DNA from: Lachnospiraceae bacterium
GTDB taxonomy: Bacteria > Bacillota > Clostridia > Lachnospirales > Lachnospiraceae
Assembly: GCA_017462755.1 (NCBI GenBank)
Contig: JAFTQM010000015.1
Span: 1-34,991, forward strand
DNA: 34,991 bases
Direction of reading: 5' to 3'
The notes below the pieces were generated by a model, which saw nothing but the letters and a program-made list of their open reading frames with translations, was not told where the DNA came from and made no database searches. A program made the position numbers and the translations under genes. Position 1 is the first letter of the stretch; every line of letters begins with the position of its first letter. Below, in pieces: positions 8,402-16,710 of the stretch.

Positions 8402-9598
8402 ATGGAGCAAAAAAGTAAAAAAAGAATTTTATATTATGACTGGAACAGTCTGATGCAAAGAGATATGCTTCTGACGCTGCAGCAGGAGGGTTATGAGGTT
8501 GTGCTGACGACGCAGCGTGCGGCAGATTATGTGCATGATGAGAAGTTCATGGAGTATTTGGAGCAGATGATACTGCAGCACAAGCCGGAGGTTTGTTTTT
8601 CATTTAATTTCTTTCCGGTCATTTCAAAGGTTTGTCAGAGAAATAATCTCTTGTATGTTTCGTGGATTTTTGATAGTCCGGCACTGCCATTGTACAGCGA
8701 TGAGGTACATAATTCCTGCAATCGCATTTTTCATTTTGACTATGGTAATTGCGAGCATTTGTGGCAGAGAGGGGTGGAGCACCTGTATCATTTGCCGTTG
8801 GCAGCGCGGGCAGGCAGGACGGAGCATTTGTTAAAGAGCAATCCGAACGCAGTGTTAAAAAACGGTACGGCATCTTGGGACGGAATTACCTTTGTGGGTC
8901 AGATTTATGATAAAAAGAATTTTTACGACCAGATTCAGTTTCTGCCGGAGCGTCTGGCAGGCTATTTGGAAGGTCTGATGGAAGCGCAGAAACGGATATG
9001 GGGCTATAATTTTCTGGAAGAATGCATCGAACAGAAGGGAATGTCCGAGATTGGTAAGTATGTGAAGCTGGAGTGTCCGAAGCAATTTTTTTATACTCCG
9101 GCATTTGTTTTTGCGAATCTGTTTTTGGGGCAAAAGCTGACGGCAATGGAGCGGGAGGAAGCATTGGTTCGGTTGGGAGCCGTAGCACCGGTCAGACTGT
9201 ATTCGGATTCCTATCCGGAGAGTCTTAAGCAGTGTTCGCAGCTGCAGTATGCGGGACTGGTGGACAGCTGTAATGAGGCACCACTCGTATATCACGGCAG
9301 CAAAATAAATCTTAACATGACACTGCGAACCATACGCACCGGCATTCCGCTGCGCATCTTTGAGATTGCGGAGGCAGGTGGCTTTATCCTGACGAATTAT
9401 CAGCAGGAGCTTATGGAATGCTTTGAGCCGGATAAGGAAATCGTGATATTCGGCAGTATGGAGGAAATGGAAGAAAAGGCGCAGTATTATCTGACGCATG
9501 AGGAAGAACGCAGACAAATCGCGCAGGCAACCAAGCGCCGTCTGTGTGCGGAGCATACCCTGCAATCCCGGATTGAGCGGCTCTTTGGCGCGCTGTAG
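8402..9598 (+). CDS. CgeB-like glycosyltransferase, paralogue 2
   Basis: This 398-residue GT-B-type protein has an N-terminal domain containing RILYYDWNSLMQRDM and FSFNFFPVISKVCQ, then LYVSWIFDSPALPLYSDEVH. The C-terminal domain contains YHGSKINLNMTLRTIRTGIP, LRIFEIAEAGGFILTNYQQE and YYLTHEEERRQIAQ, the CgeB/Glyco_trans_1_2 pattern. The closest relative in the window is 11284-12432, which shares most of these motifs. It starts 1 base after the preceding stop; the ribosome site would lie inside the previous gene (AAAAGAGATG), consistent with coupled translation. It probably adds one sugar of the flagellin glycan, an inference from context. Confidence 0.87.
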   Translation: MEQKSKKRILYYDWNSLMQRDMLLTLQQEGYEVVLTTQRAADYVHDEKFMEYLEQMILQHKPEVCFSFNFFPVISKVCQRNNLLYVSWIFDSPALPLYSDEVHNSCNRIFHFDYGNCEHLWQRGVEHLYHLPLAARAGRTEHLLKSNPNAVLKNGTASWDGITFVGQIYDKKNFYDQIQFLPERLAGYLEGLMEAQKRIWGYNFLEECIEQKGMSEIGKYVKLECPKQFFYTPAFVFANLFLGQKLTAMEREEALVRLGAVAPVRLYSDSYPESLKQCSQLQYAGLVDSCNEAPLVYHGSKINLNMTLRTIRTGIPLRIFEIAEAGGFILTNYQQELMECFEPDKEIVIFGSMEEMEEKAQYYLTHEEERRQIAQATKRRLCAEHTLQSRIERLFGAL

Positions 9599-9634
9599 CC
9601 GATGGATGAGAAATGATAGAAGATGGAGAAGAAC

Positions 9635-11245
9635 ATGACGGAGCAAATCGAAGCACTTTATAAAAAATTACAGCATCTGTTGCCGGCATTGGAGCGAATC
9701 AGTCTTTCGCTGTATCGACAGGAATATTTTGAAGCGAATATCGAGCTTCGCAGAGAATTGGCGACGTTTGAGGAGCTGCTGATGGGAGTCTTGGGGCAGC
9801 AGACTTATTTTGGAGAGCTTTCTGCGCATGCAGGACAGGAATACATTTTGTTTTTGCTGAATTCTCTGTTAGACGCGATGGAGCGAAAGGAATATGTGCT
9901 GCTTAATGATGTGCTTTGCCAGCTGGTGGTGCCTTGGTGCTATGAGGTGCAGGAATACATCGTCGGCAGGGAAAAGAGCGAGATGAGCTGTACGACCTGT
10001 GATGGTGTGGAATATTGGACGGAGTATACGGCGGCAGGACTGCCGACGTTGAGAATCGTAGCAGACGGGCAGGAATTTTATCTTCACAGCAACCGCAATG
10101 CAATGACGGAAGCAAAGCATTTGGCGGACAGCTGGTTTCGGGAGGAAACATCGGAGTATATACTGTTTGGTATGGGACTCGGCTATGTGGCAGAGGCACT
10201 CCTTGGGAAGAGTGAATATCTGACGCTTCGGGTATATGAGCCGGATCGGACGGTGCTTGCGTTGGCAAAAAGCATCGGACGCTATGCGGATTTGGTGGCG
10301 AGCGGACGGGTTAGCATCGAGGCGGATGAAAAGGGAACAGCGTTTGCGGCTGCATTGCAGCAGAGTCCGGAGGCGGAGGTGTGCTTTTTTTATCCGGCAC
10401 TTCGGTTGGTTAAGCAGCGCGAGCTGAGAGAGCGTTTGGAGGATGCTTTTATCCGGAGAGCCTCGGAAAAGGGACAGTATAGTCAGCTGTATGGCAATTT
10501 CAAAAGAAATATAACGCATTATGATGCTTTGGCGGAGGAATTGAGACCGGAGTTTGAAGGAAAGCGGGTATATCTGGTGGCAGCAGGACCGTCGCTGGAT
10601 AAAAACGTAGAGTATTTAAAGCAGGCGAAGAAGAATGGAATTGTCATCGCCGTAGGAACGGTGTTTAAAAAGCTTCTTAGACTGGGAGTTCCGATGGATT
10701 ATGTGGTGGTGACCGATGCTAAGGCGCCGACCTTTGTTCAGGTAGAAGGAGTATGTGATGCCGGTGTGCCATTGCTGGGCTTATCGACCGCATACTATCG
10801 CTTTTTTACGGATTATCAGGCAAAGCATTATCTGCTTTGTCAGGAGGGCTTTGCACCGGCAGAGAGCTTTGCGGCAGAGCGGGGCTATGCACTGATTCAG
10901 ACCGGAGGCTCGGTGATTACGGCGGGGCTGGATGCGGCGATTATGCTGGGAGCAAAGGAAATCGTATTTGTCGGCTTGGATTTGGCATTTACCGGAGGAA
11001 GAGACCATGCGAGTGATACCAAGAGCGTGGAGGAGAATGTGTCCGGTGACCGTCGTATGGTAGAGGATATTGATGGACAGTTAGTGCCGACGGCACGTAA
11101 TCTGGATATGTATCGCAAATTTATCGAAAAGCGGATTGGCAGTGTGACCGGAATTCGTTTTGTAGATGCGACCGAGGGCGGCGCGCGCGTGAAGGGGACG
11201 GAGTTGAGGACGTTGCGGGAAATGGTAGCAGAGGAAACAAGATAG
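9635..11245 (+). CDS. maf: Maf-type flagellin glycosyltransferase with fused N-terminal helical domain
   Basis: This 536-residue protein has two parts. Residues 1 to about 115 form a helical domain (YKKLQHLLPALERISLSLYR, then LLDAMERKEYVLLNDVLCQL) that matches the separate 104-residue protein at 849-1163. The rest is a Maf/DUF115 domain with LFGMGLGYVAEALL, the hallmark VAAGPSLDKNVEYLKQAK (Gly-Pro-Ser at 318-320), DYVVVTDAK, TGGSVITAGLDAAI and FVGLDLAFTGGRDHASD. It lacks the long Glu/Gln-rich tail of the Maf at 1185-2930. An upstream in-frame ATG at 9623 exists, but GGAGAAG lies 5 bases before the ATG at 9635, which I prefer. It probably transfers a nonulosonic-type sugar to flagellin; two Mafs suggest two sites or two sugars. 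Confidence 0.87.
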   Translation: MTEQIEALYKKLQHLLPALERISLSLYRQEYFEANIELRRELATFEELLMGVLGQQTYFGELSAHAGQEYILFLLNSLLDAMERKEYVLLNDVLCQLVVPWCYEVQEYIVGREKSEMSCTTCDGVEYWTEYTAAGLPTLRIVADGQEFYLHSNRNAMTEAKHLADSWFREETSEYILFGMGLGYVAEALLGKSEYLTLRVYEPDRTVLALAKSIGRYADLVASGRVSIEADEKGTAFAAALQQSPEAEVCFFYPALRLVKQRELRERLEDAFIRRASEKGQYSQLYGNFKRNITHYDALAEELRPEFEGKRVYLVAAGPSLDKNVEYLKQAKKNGIVIAVGTVFKKLLRLGVPMDYVVVTDAKAPTFVQVEGVCDAGVPLLGLSTAYYRFFTDYQAKHYLLCQEGFAPAESFAAERGYALIQTGGSVITAGLDAAIMLGAKEIVFVGLDLAFTGGRDHASDTKSVEENVSGDRRMVEDIDGQLVPTARNLDMYRKFIEKRIGSVTGIRFVDATEGGARVKGTELRTLREMVAEETR

Positions 11246-11283
11246 AATATAAGAGCCTGACCGCGAGGAGATTGGAGTCAGAT

Positions 11284-12432
11284 ATGAAGATATTGGTGTA
11301 TGAATGGAATGGATTTTGTCAGAAGGATTTGAGGGCGGCCTTGCTTGAGCTTGGACATCGGGTGGAACGCATCGGTTATGTGGTGCGGGAGCAGTGCGGA
11401 GATGCTTTTTTTGAAGAAAAGCTGGCGGAGCGATTAAAGAGAGGCTACGATATGGTCATTTCTTTTAATTATTATCCGTCCGTGGGAAAATGCTGTCACG
11501 AAGCGGGAATACCGTATCTGTCGTGGATTTACGACGGAGACATTCACGGAATCTATCATACCAGTGCCTTTTATGATACCAATTATATTTTTACCTTTGA
11601 CCGCGCAATGCTAAAGCGCTTGAAGGAAAAGGGGCTTTCGCAGGTGTGGTATCTGCCGCTCGGAGTCAATACCACGCGACTGGATGCGATACCATATCTG
11701 CCGGAGGAGCAGAAAATCTTCGGAGCGGACATTTCCTTTATCGGAAATTTGTATCGGAATAAAAATTCGCTGGACAGCATTACGCTTTCAGACTACGATA
11801 GCGGTTATCTTGAGGCAATCTTAAAAGCGCAGGTGGAGATTAATTTCAATAGCCTGCTGGAGGAACTGCTGACACCGGAGCTGATTCAGACGATTGCGGC
11901 GCAGATGCCGGAGATGGATTCGCGTTATACGTTGACCTATGCGGAGTCGATACGAAATCTCATGGCGACGGCTGTGACAAAGCGGGAGCGGCAGGAGGTG
12001 CTAAAGCAGCTCTCGGAGCATTATGAGGTCAGCCTTTATACCTTTGGCGAGGCAAAATCGCTGCCGAAGGTCAAAAACTGCGGTATTGCAAGCTATTTTA
12101 ATACGATGCCGCGCATTTTCAAGCACAGCAAAATCAATCTGAATATGACGCATCGTATGATATTTACCGGTATTCCGTTGCGTATCATGGACGTGCTGGG
12201 CGTCGGGGGCTTTTTGATGACGGATTATCAGTCGGATATGGAAGGTGTGATGCTCGACGGAGAGCATCTGGCGATTTATTACAGCGTAGAGGATTTGATT
12301 GAAAAAGTCGGCTTTTATCTTGAACATCCGGAAGAACGGAAGCGGATTGCGCAAAACGGCTATCGTCTGGCGCGGGAAGAATTTGCGCTGACCAGACTGC
12401 TTCCGCAGATGTTTACGCTTGCGGGTATCTAA
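11284..12432 (+). CDS. CgeB-like glycosyltransferase, paralogue 3
   Basis: This 382-residue GT-B-type protein starts at MKILVYEWNGFCQKDL, like paralogue 2. It has FNYYPSVGKCCHEAGIPYLS followed by WIYDGDIHGIYH in the N-terminal half, then SKINLNMTHRMIFTGIPLRI, MDVLGVGGFLMTDYQSDMEG and FYLEHPEERKRIAQNG in the C-terminal half. A TTG at 11272 could also initiate, but the ATG at 11284 follows GGAG by six bases and aligns with the paralogue's start. It is the last + strand gene of the island; a hairpin region and a convergent gene follow. The role is inferred as sugar transfer to the flagellin glycan. Confidence 0.87.
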   Translation: MKILVYEWNGFCQKDLRAALLELGHRVERIGYVVREQCGDAFFEEKLAERLKRGYDMVISFNYYPSVGKCCHEAGIPYLSWIYDGDIHGIYHTSAFYDTNYIFTFDRAMLKRLKEKGLSQVWYLPLGVNTTRLDAIPYLPEEQKIFGADISFIGNLYRNKNSLDSITLSDYDSGYLEAILKAQVEINFNSLLEELLTPELIQTIAAQMPEMDSRYTLTYAESIRNLMATAVTKRERQEVLKQLSEHYEVSLYTFGEAKSLPKVKNCGIASYFNTMPRIFKHSKINLNMTHRMIFTGIPLRIMDVLGVGGFLMTDYQSDMEGVMLDGEHLAIYYSVEDLIEKVGFYLEHPEERKRIAQNGYRLAREEFALTRLLPQMFTLAGI

Positions 12433-12455
12433 GTCGGGATAGGTAACAGATGGAG

Positions 12456-12484
12456 TCGCTTCGCTGCACAAAGACAGCGAAGCT
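12456..12484. repeat. Hairpin in convergent gap
   Basis: GCTTCGCTG and CAGCGAAGC form a 9-bp inverted repeat just after the last + strand island gene, followed by a TGCAATTTCTTTTGCAA hairpin. The sequence style (CGCTTCGC, GTGCGCTCTGCC) resembles the palindromic intergenic elements elsewhere in the window, but I cannot align it well enough to call it a copy. Confidence 0.4.
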
Positions 12485-12522
12485 GCAATTTCTTTTGCAA
12501 ATTCGTGCGCTCTGCCAGAGGT

Positions 12523-12561
12523 ATCTGGGGAAGCATTGAATTAATCCGTGCTTCCCTAGAT
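12523..12561. terminator. Bidirectional terminator between convergent genes
   Basis: ATCTGGGGAAGCA (12523-12535) pairs with TGCTTCCCTAGAT (12549-12561) with one mismatch. The 3' arm contains the stop codon of the - strand gene at 12556. There is no long T run, so its strength as a terminator is uncertain. Confidence 0.5.
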
Positions 12562-13062
12562 GCCGGACTCTGCCGGATAACGCTTGGTAATCTCATACAG
12601 AGTCTGATAGAGCGGCTGAATATTCTGCATCGGATTCACAATCGTGCGCACATCCTCGTATTGCGGATAGCGGGAGCGAATATAGTGTTCTTCCTGACGT
12701 GTCATGCACAGCAGGGTTACATTCAGATTCATTTCGTATTGCAGCTCTTTCGAAAGCTCGGCAGCAGGGCGGGTCAGATAGCTGACGCAGGGCGTCCACA
12801 TTGTATTAAAAAATGGGGTATCGTCCAGCGATTGAAACCAAAAGCCCAGACAGTCAAAGCCGAAAATCAGGTGGAGATTCTGACGAAGCGGCTTGATATA
12901 ATTTTGAAACTCCACATCCGGCCGGCTGCCGGAAAGCTCCAGCAGATGTGGTTCAAATTCCGTTTTCGGAAACATTGTCAGCAGACGCTTCATCAAAGCG
13001 ACGGTGGATGCGGCGGTATGGTTGGTATGCATAAAAATAATATGCTTTTTGATATCGGACAT
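12556..13062 (-). CDS. Unrecognised protein resembling the N-terminal half of CgeB-like glycosyltransferases
   Basis: This 168-residue protein has no signal peptide or membrane segment. I do not recognise a named family. The middle (LHLIFGFDCLGFWFQSLDDT, then TMWTPCVSYLTRPAAEL) has the hydrophobic-strand pattern of the N-terminal Rossmann half of the CgeB-like proteins in the island (for example FSFNFFPVI..LYVSWIFDSP). The catalytic C-terminal half is absent. It could be a truncated transferase, a stand-alone subunit, or an unrelated alpha/beta protein. The start is supported by AAAGGAAA upstream. It lies 31 bases downstream of the glycosyltransferase gene at 13094-14623 on the same strand, so the two are likely co-transcribed. 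Confidence 0.65.
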   Translation of the reverse strand: MSDIKKHIIFMHTNHTAASTVALMKRLLTMFPKTEFEPHLLELSGSRPDVEFQNYIKPLRQNLHLIFGFDCLGFWFQSLDDTPFFNTMWTPCVSYLTRPAAELSKELQYEMNLNVTLLCMTRQEEHYIRSRYPQYEDVRTIVNPMQNIQPLYQTLYEITKRYPAESGI

Positions 13063-13093
13063 AAGATTTCCTTTCTATGGTAAATGTGAGGGG

Positions 13094-14623
13094 TCAATAG
13101 AAATGTTCGCTGTCAAGAAGCTTTTTTATTCCCTCTTCATAAAATGGGGCGCCATTGGTAATCTCAGCTTCCCGTTTGCGTGCCAGTGCAAGCTGTGACT
13201 GATAAAATTCCGGGTCGTTCTGATAGCGGCGAATGGTGGCAAGCAGTTCGGCAGAATCGGCGACGCAGAATTCCGCTCCGGCGGCAACGGCGACATCACC
13301 GTAGGAGAAGGAAACCGCAGGGATTCCTGCATGGAACGCTTCGATGACGGAGAAGCCACCGCCCAGACGGTGCGGATTGACAAACAAATCGGCACATTCT
13401 AAGATACCGATGACATCATCGACGTAGCCGAGAAAGGCAGAGCGCTCTGCCAGCCACGAGTGCTTGGAAAACAGCTGCTCATAGCCGGGATAATCGCCCA
13501 GCAGGAGTAAAAAGCCATGTTCTACGGATTCTAACAAATCATAAAATTCATCCGTCAAATCCGAATCCAGACGATTTCCTACCACAGCCATGACAAACGC
13601 ATCCTCCGGGATGTGCAGCTCTGCGCGGGTATGGGTACGTTTCTTTTCGGACAATTCAAAGGAGAACGGTACCTCGATAATCTTTGCGGTGTGCAGCGCA
13701 CGTTCCTCTTCGGTCACCTTGCGTCCTACCATGGCAAATGCCGTGTTGCAGGAAGGAATCGTAGAGAAAACCGTAGATACCGTAACGACCGGACAATAAT
13801 CGTTCAAAAGATCTGCAACGTAGCTGCGCCCACCGACATAAAGGATGTAGTAAGGTGCAAGAGCGGTCACATAGTCGAGCAGCTGCTGCAGAACCGCCGG
13901 GGTATTAATCGAGCCCTCCGGCTGACAAAGCGGAAAATGCTCTCCGTGCCAGACATAATCGTGGCTTCCGGTATAGGCATCGACCTTGTTTGCAATCGAA
14001 TATCCCTGATAAAGCGGAAGTCGTCCGGTGGTCGAAGTTCCCTTGGTCGTGGAAATAATATGTACGTCCAATCCCCCGAGTGTTTTTAACAGGTAGCTGC
14101 GCTCCAATGTGCTATGAGTAGGTGCATGACGTTCGCTTAAAAAATTCGGAGTCATGACAACGACGCGGTTCGGGTTGCGCGCTTCCTTTGGCACCGGTGT
14201 GAGATGTGTAGCTGCCCTTAGGGCGGTCAGAACGCACTGATACAGTTGGTCCAGTAGGGCAGTGTTAATGTACTTTTTGATTTCCGGATAGCGAAACAGA
14301 TGTGCATTTAACTGATAACACAGAAATTCACGATTTTGGACGGAAAGCAGCCGGCTGTTCAACGCAGCATTGGCCAACAGGTCAATATACCGGGCTCTTG
14401 GAAAAAGCTTCAGCAGGGCAGAGGACAAATAGAGAAAGTACAGGTCATGAACCGGGGTGGTCTGCAGGAAATGAATAAAATAATTTTCTACCGCTGCGGC
14501 AGCTTCCGGGGAAGCGGCGAGCAGTACCTTCAGCTCGTCAAAGAGCGTGTCCAATGCTACGAAATGTTCGATTTGTACTTTTTGTCGTAAATAATCTGTA
14601 ATTTGCTGTAGTTTCTTTTGCAT
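13094..14623 (-). CDS. GT-B (GT4-like) glycosyltransferase with N-terminal helical domain
   Basis: This 509-residue protein has a helical region at residues 1 to about 150 (LQQITDYLRQKVQIEHFVAL and following). A GT-B core begins near VVVMTPNFLSERHAPTHSTL. The C-terminal half has the family-4 pattern VVGNRLDSDLTDEFYDLL, LLLLGDYPGYEQL, ECADLFVNPHRLGGG and FSVIEAFHAGIPAVSF, where the Glu and the glycine-rich turn bind the nucleotide sugar. A longer open frame exists, but the ATG at 14623 has a GGAGGAC site and gives a sensible N-terminus, so the upstream part is rejected. Transcribed towards the island, it probably contributes to the same glycan; donor unknown. Confidence 0.86.
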   Translation of the reverse strand: MQKKLQQITDYLRQKVQIEHFVALDTLFDELKVLLAASPEAAAAVENYFIHFLQTTPVHDLYFLYLSSALLKLFPRARYIDLLANAALNSRLLSVQNREFLCYQLNAHLFRYPEIKKYINTALLDQLYQCVLTALRAATHLTPVPKEARNPNRVVVMTPNFLSERHAPTHSTLERSYLLKTLGGLDVHIISTTKGTSTTGRLPLYQGYSIANKVDAYTGSHDYVWHGEHFPLCQPEGSINTPAVLQQLLDYVTALAPYYILYVGGRSYVADLLNDYCPVVTVSTVFSTIPSCNTAFAMVGRKVTEEERALHTAKIIEVPFSFELSEKKRTHTRAELHIPEDAFVMAVVGNRLDSDLTDEFYDLLESVEHGFLLLLGDYPGYEQLFSKHSWLAERSAFLGYVDDVIGILECADLFVNPHRLGGGFSVIEAFHAGIPAVSFSYGDVAVAAGAEFCVADSAELLATIRRYQNDPEFYQSQLALARKREAEITNGAPFYEEGIKKLLDSEHFY

Positions 14624-14660
14624 ATGTCCTCCGATTGCAGTGAAATGTTTTGTCCTGTTT

Positions 14661-14690
14661 ATTTTAGCACCTTGCGGGAGGGAATGACAA
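14661..14690 (-). promoter_or_regulatory. Sigma-A promoter for the - strand glycosyltransferase pair
   Basis: On the - strand, TTGTCA (14685-14690), an 18-base spacer and an extended -10, TGC-TAAAAT (-10 at 14661-14666), lie about 40 bases before the ATG at 14623. Confidence 0.6.
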
Positions 14691-14779
14691 GAGGATGTGT
14701 AATAAAATACATAAAGCAAAGAAAAAGATATATTATAAGGTGGATAAAATGAAAAACAATTCTGAAAAATATCTTTTGA

Positions 14780-14808
14780 TTGACAGATGGGAAGAAAAGG
14801 CATATAAT
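14780..14808 (+). promoter_or_regulatory. Consensus sigma-A promoter upstream of secreted protein 1
   Basis: TTGACA (14780-14785), exactly 17 bases, then TATAAT (14803-14808): both boxes are perfect. It lies about 270 bases before the ATG at 15088 and about 70 bases upstream of a sigma-28-type promoter, so the gene appears to have two promoters. The 464-base gap (14624-15087) holds these promoters, the divergent one at 14661-14690, and a structured leader. Confidence 0.75.
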
Positions 14809-14874
14809 GAGGATAGTAACAAAGGCGAATCCGTGACTTTTTGAAAAAAAATGAAAAAAGTTGTGGTAAGGTAC

Positions 14875-14902
14875 TAAAGTTTATCCGGGCATTGACCGAT
14901 AT
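14875..14902 (+). promoter_or_regulatory. Sigma-28 (SigD/FliA)-type promoter of secreted protein 1
   Basis: TAAAGTTT (14875-14882), 12 bases, then ACCGATAT (14895-14902). The motility sigma consensus is TAAAGTTT-N11-GCCGATAA, so the -35 box is perfect and the -10 box differs at two positions. A matching site precedes the paralogue at 16988. Confidence 0.8.
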
Positions 14903-14950
14903 ATGTAATGACCGAGGTAATTGTTGGTAGGTTTTAGGTATGCCTGCTTA

Positions 14951-14980
14951 CTGTCAGAGAGGGTGGTAGCTTTCTGACAG
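14951..14980 (+). other. Leader hairpin, specific to secreted protein 1
   Basis: CTGTCAGA (14951-14958) pairs with TCTGACAG (14973-14980), extendable by three pairs, in the untranslated leader. No T run follows, so it is not a terminator. The paralogous leader lacks it. Confidence 0.5.
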
Positions 14981-15043
14981 ACGGTATTGTTTTATGGATA
15001 CGGAGCTTTGGTAGGGCTTCGGGTTGTCCAAAAGTTTTAATGA

Positions 15044-15079
15044 TTGTCAAGGATAGACAAGGTACAAACACAAGGAGGT
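15044..15079 (+). promoter_or_regulatory. Putative two-site CsrA-type leader of secreted protein 1
   Basis: TTGTC-AAGGATA-GACAA (15044-15060) is a small hairpin presenting GGA in its loop. Eight bases later ACACAAGGAGGT (15068-15079), matching the CsrA consensus RUACARGGAUGU at 10 of 12 positions, contains the ribosome binding site. One hairpin-loop site plus one site over the ribosome site is the arrangement by which CsrA represses flagellin translation in Bacillus. The same leader is present at 16944-16979. Confidence 0.6.
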
Positions 15080-15087
15080 AATTTACT

Positions 15088-16656
15088 ATGAGATTAAAGA
15101 AATTTTTAGCAGCGGCTATGATTAGTACGTTTGCATTTGGTGCAGTAGCAATGGCAGCGCCGGTTGCAGCTTATGCAGCAGAAGAAACCGGTACTACAGC
15201 GAAGGATGTAGAGTTTGCAGTATATTATGATGAGATGGTAGCAACGATTACGTCTCCGGGTAAGGCAAAGTATGTTTTCCTTGAGGTTCTGAAGGAGAAT
15301 AAGGCAGATGCGAAAGTTTCTGCTACCTATGCGTATGAAGCAAACGAAGGTGAAGCAGTTGTTGACCTTTCGTTCCTGAAGGTAAAGGCTGACAGCTATG
15401 TTCGTGTATATTCGAATTTAGAGCCATTAACTGAGAAGACACCGATTTACACAGTAAACAAGCAGCCGGAAAAGCTGAAGGTTAAGTTTGTAGCCGGTGC
15501 GTCTGAGCTTGCTAAGGCATTCACGATTACCGAGGGTAAGACGGCAGTTACAGACGTAGTAGCAGCTCTCGAAGCTGGTAAGTATGAGTTTAAGACCTTA
15601 TACGGTACTTATTGGGAAGATTTGGCTAGTTGGGATATGAAGAGTGCAACCGTAGCAGGTACGACTTTAGTAGTACGTACTGCAGCACAGAACACTGATA
15701 CCGAGAAGAAGATTGCCGGTGCTATGGCAAGTGCTGAGGTTAAGGTTAAGATTGCGGCTCAGGCTAAGGCTCCAAAGGTAAAGGTAGACTATGTAAAGGG
15801 TACCGTTGCCATGACCGATAAGTTAGAGTACAAGGTTCTTATTGGTAACGAGGAAAAGGTGACCGGTGATACCGGTTGGGTAGCTGGCGAAAAGAAGGCT
15901 ATGACTCCTGCCGACATTCTTACAAAGTGTGGTGTTGTGGATAAGGATGACTCAAAGGCTCAGACCGAGGCGTTAAATGCAGGCTTTATGTTAGTAGTAC
16001 GTACTGCAGCGGTTGCTGGCAAGAAGGCAGCTTCTCAGGCAGCATTTGTAAGCATTCTTCCACAGGCATCCTTAAGCTATACTGCAAAGGCAGAAGAGCT
16101 TATTGTAGAAAAGGATAAGGTTACATTAACCTGGACCACTGAAGAGAATGGTGTTAAGTTTGTAGCTACCGGTGCAGCATTTGAGTATTATGATACTACG
16201 AAGTCTAAGTGGGTAACCATCAAGGCTGGCGAGAAGGGTGCTCTTTGCAAGCTTGCTGATACTTCCAAGGCTACTACCGTTGAGGTTCGTGTAGCCGGTG
16301 TGAAGGAAACCAAGGAAGTAAAGGCAGCAATGCCATCCCTGTCTGTAAAGGTTGATGTAGCAGCTTATGTTGATCCGGACGTAACTGCAGTAGCAGAGGC
16401 TAAGACTCTGGCAGAAAAGTGGGTTAGTGAGACCTATACTACTGCATCGAACGATGATACCAACGACACGATTAAGACTGCAGTTGAAACTGCTATCAAG
16501 TCTGTTGAAGGCGTAACCGTAAAGGTAGAGGTAACTGTTGTGAAGGCTACAACAGAGGGAGCAGGTTCTGTAAAGGGTAAGATTACTCTGACAAAGGGCG
16601 AGGCTAGTGCTGAAGTAGCTGTAGATAAGACAATTGCTCAGCTTAGTGCTAACTAA
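15088..16656 (+). CDS. Secreted protein of unknown function, motility-regulated, paralogue 1
   Basis: This 522-residue protein has a classic Sec signal peptide: MRLKK, a hydrophobic stretch, then AYA with likely cleavage after residue 30. I recognise no named family. The mature part is Lys/Ala/Val-rich, almost cysteine-free and predicted beta-rich. It contains three degenerate repeats of about 100 residues, each ending in a VRTA/VRVA strand (Arg197, Arg305, Arg401) followed by a Lys-rich turn and an AS/AM...V.V strand, so stacked Ig-like domains are plausible. The C-terminus (TITLT-like KGKITLTKGEASAEVAVDK) resembles modules at the ends of clostridial surface proteins. No sortase motif, lipobox or S-layer domain is seen. 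Promoter, leader and codon bias resemble flagellin genes, suggesting an abundant, motility-linked exported protein. AAGGAGGT precedes the ATG. Confidence 0.92.
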   Translation: MRLKKFLAAAMISTFAFGAVAMAAPVAAYAAEETGTTAKDVEFAVYYDEMVATITSPGKAKYVFLEVLKENKADAKVSATYAYEANEGEAVVDLSFLKVKADSYVRVYSNLEPLTEKTPIYTVNKQPEKLKVKFVAGASELAKAFTITEGKTAVTDVVAALEAGKYEFKTLYGTYWEDLASWDMKSATVAGTTLVVRTAAQNTDTEKKIAGAMASAEVKVKIAAQAKAPKVKVDYVKGTVAMTDKLEYKVLIGNEEKVTGDTGWVAGEKKAMTPADILTKCGVVDKDDSKAQTEALNAGFMLVVRTAAVAGKKAASQAAFVSILPQASLSYTAKAEELIVEKDKVTLTWTTEENGVKFVATGAAFEYYDTTKSKWVTIKAGEKGALCKLADTSKATTVEVRVAGVKETKEVKAAMPSLSVKVDVAAYVDPDVTAVAEAKTLAEKWVSETYTTASNDDTNDTIKTAVETAIKSVEGVTVKVEVTVVKATTEGAGSVKGKITLTKGEASAEVAVDKTIAQLSAN

Positions 16657-16681
16657 TTGAAAAAGTAAATCTTTGATTTCG

Positions 16682-16710
16682 ACACCCCGTACAATGTGCG
16701 GGGTGTTTTT
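16682..16710 (+). terminator. Terminator of secreted protein 1 gene
   Basis: ACACCCCG (16682-16689) pairs with CGGGGTGT (16699-16706) and is followed by T residues, 25 bases after the stop codon. Confidence 0.88.

Noticed and set aside
12433..12555. Full copy of the palindromic intergenic element
   Set aside because: Hairpins of similar style occur, but the GGGATGCGC and AGAGT modules are not present, so I list only the hairpin itself.
14624..14803. N-terminal extension of the - strand glycosyltransferase
   Set aside because: The promoter and ribosome site fall inside this extension, and the ATG at 14623 with GGAGGAC is better placed.
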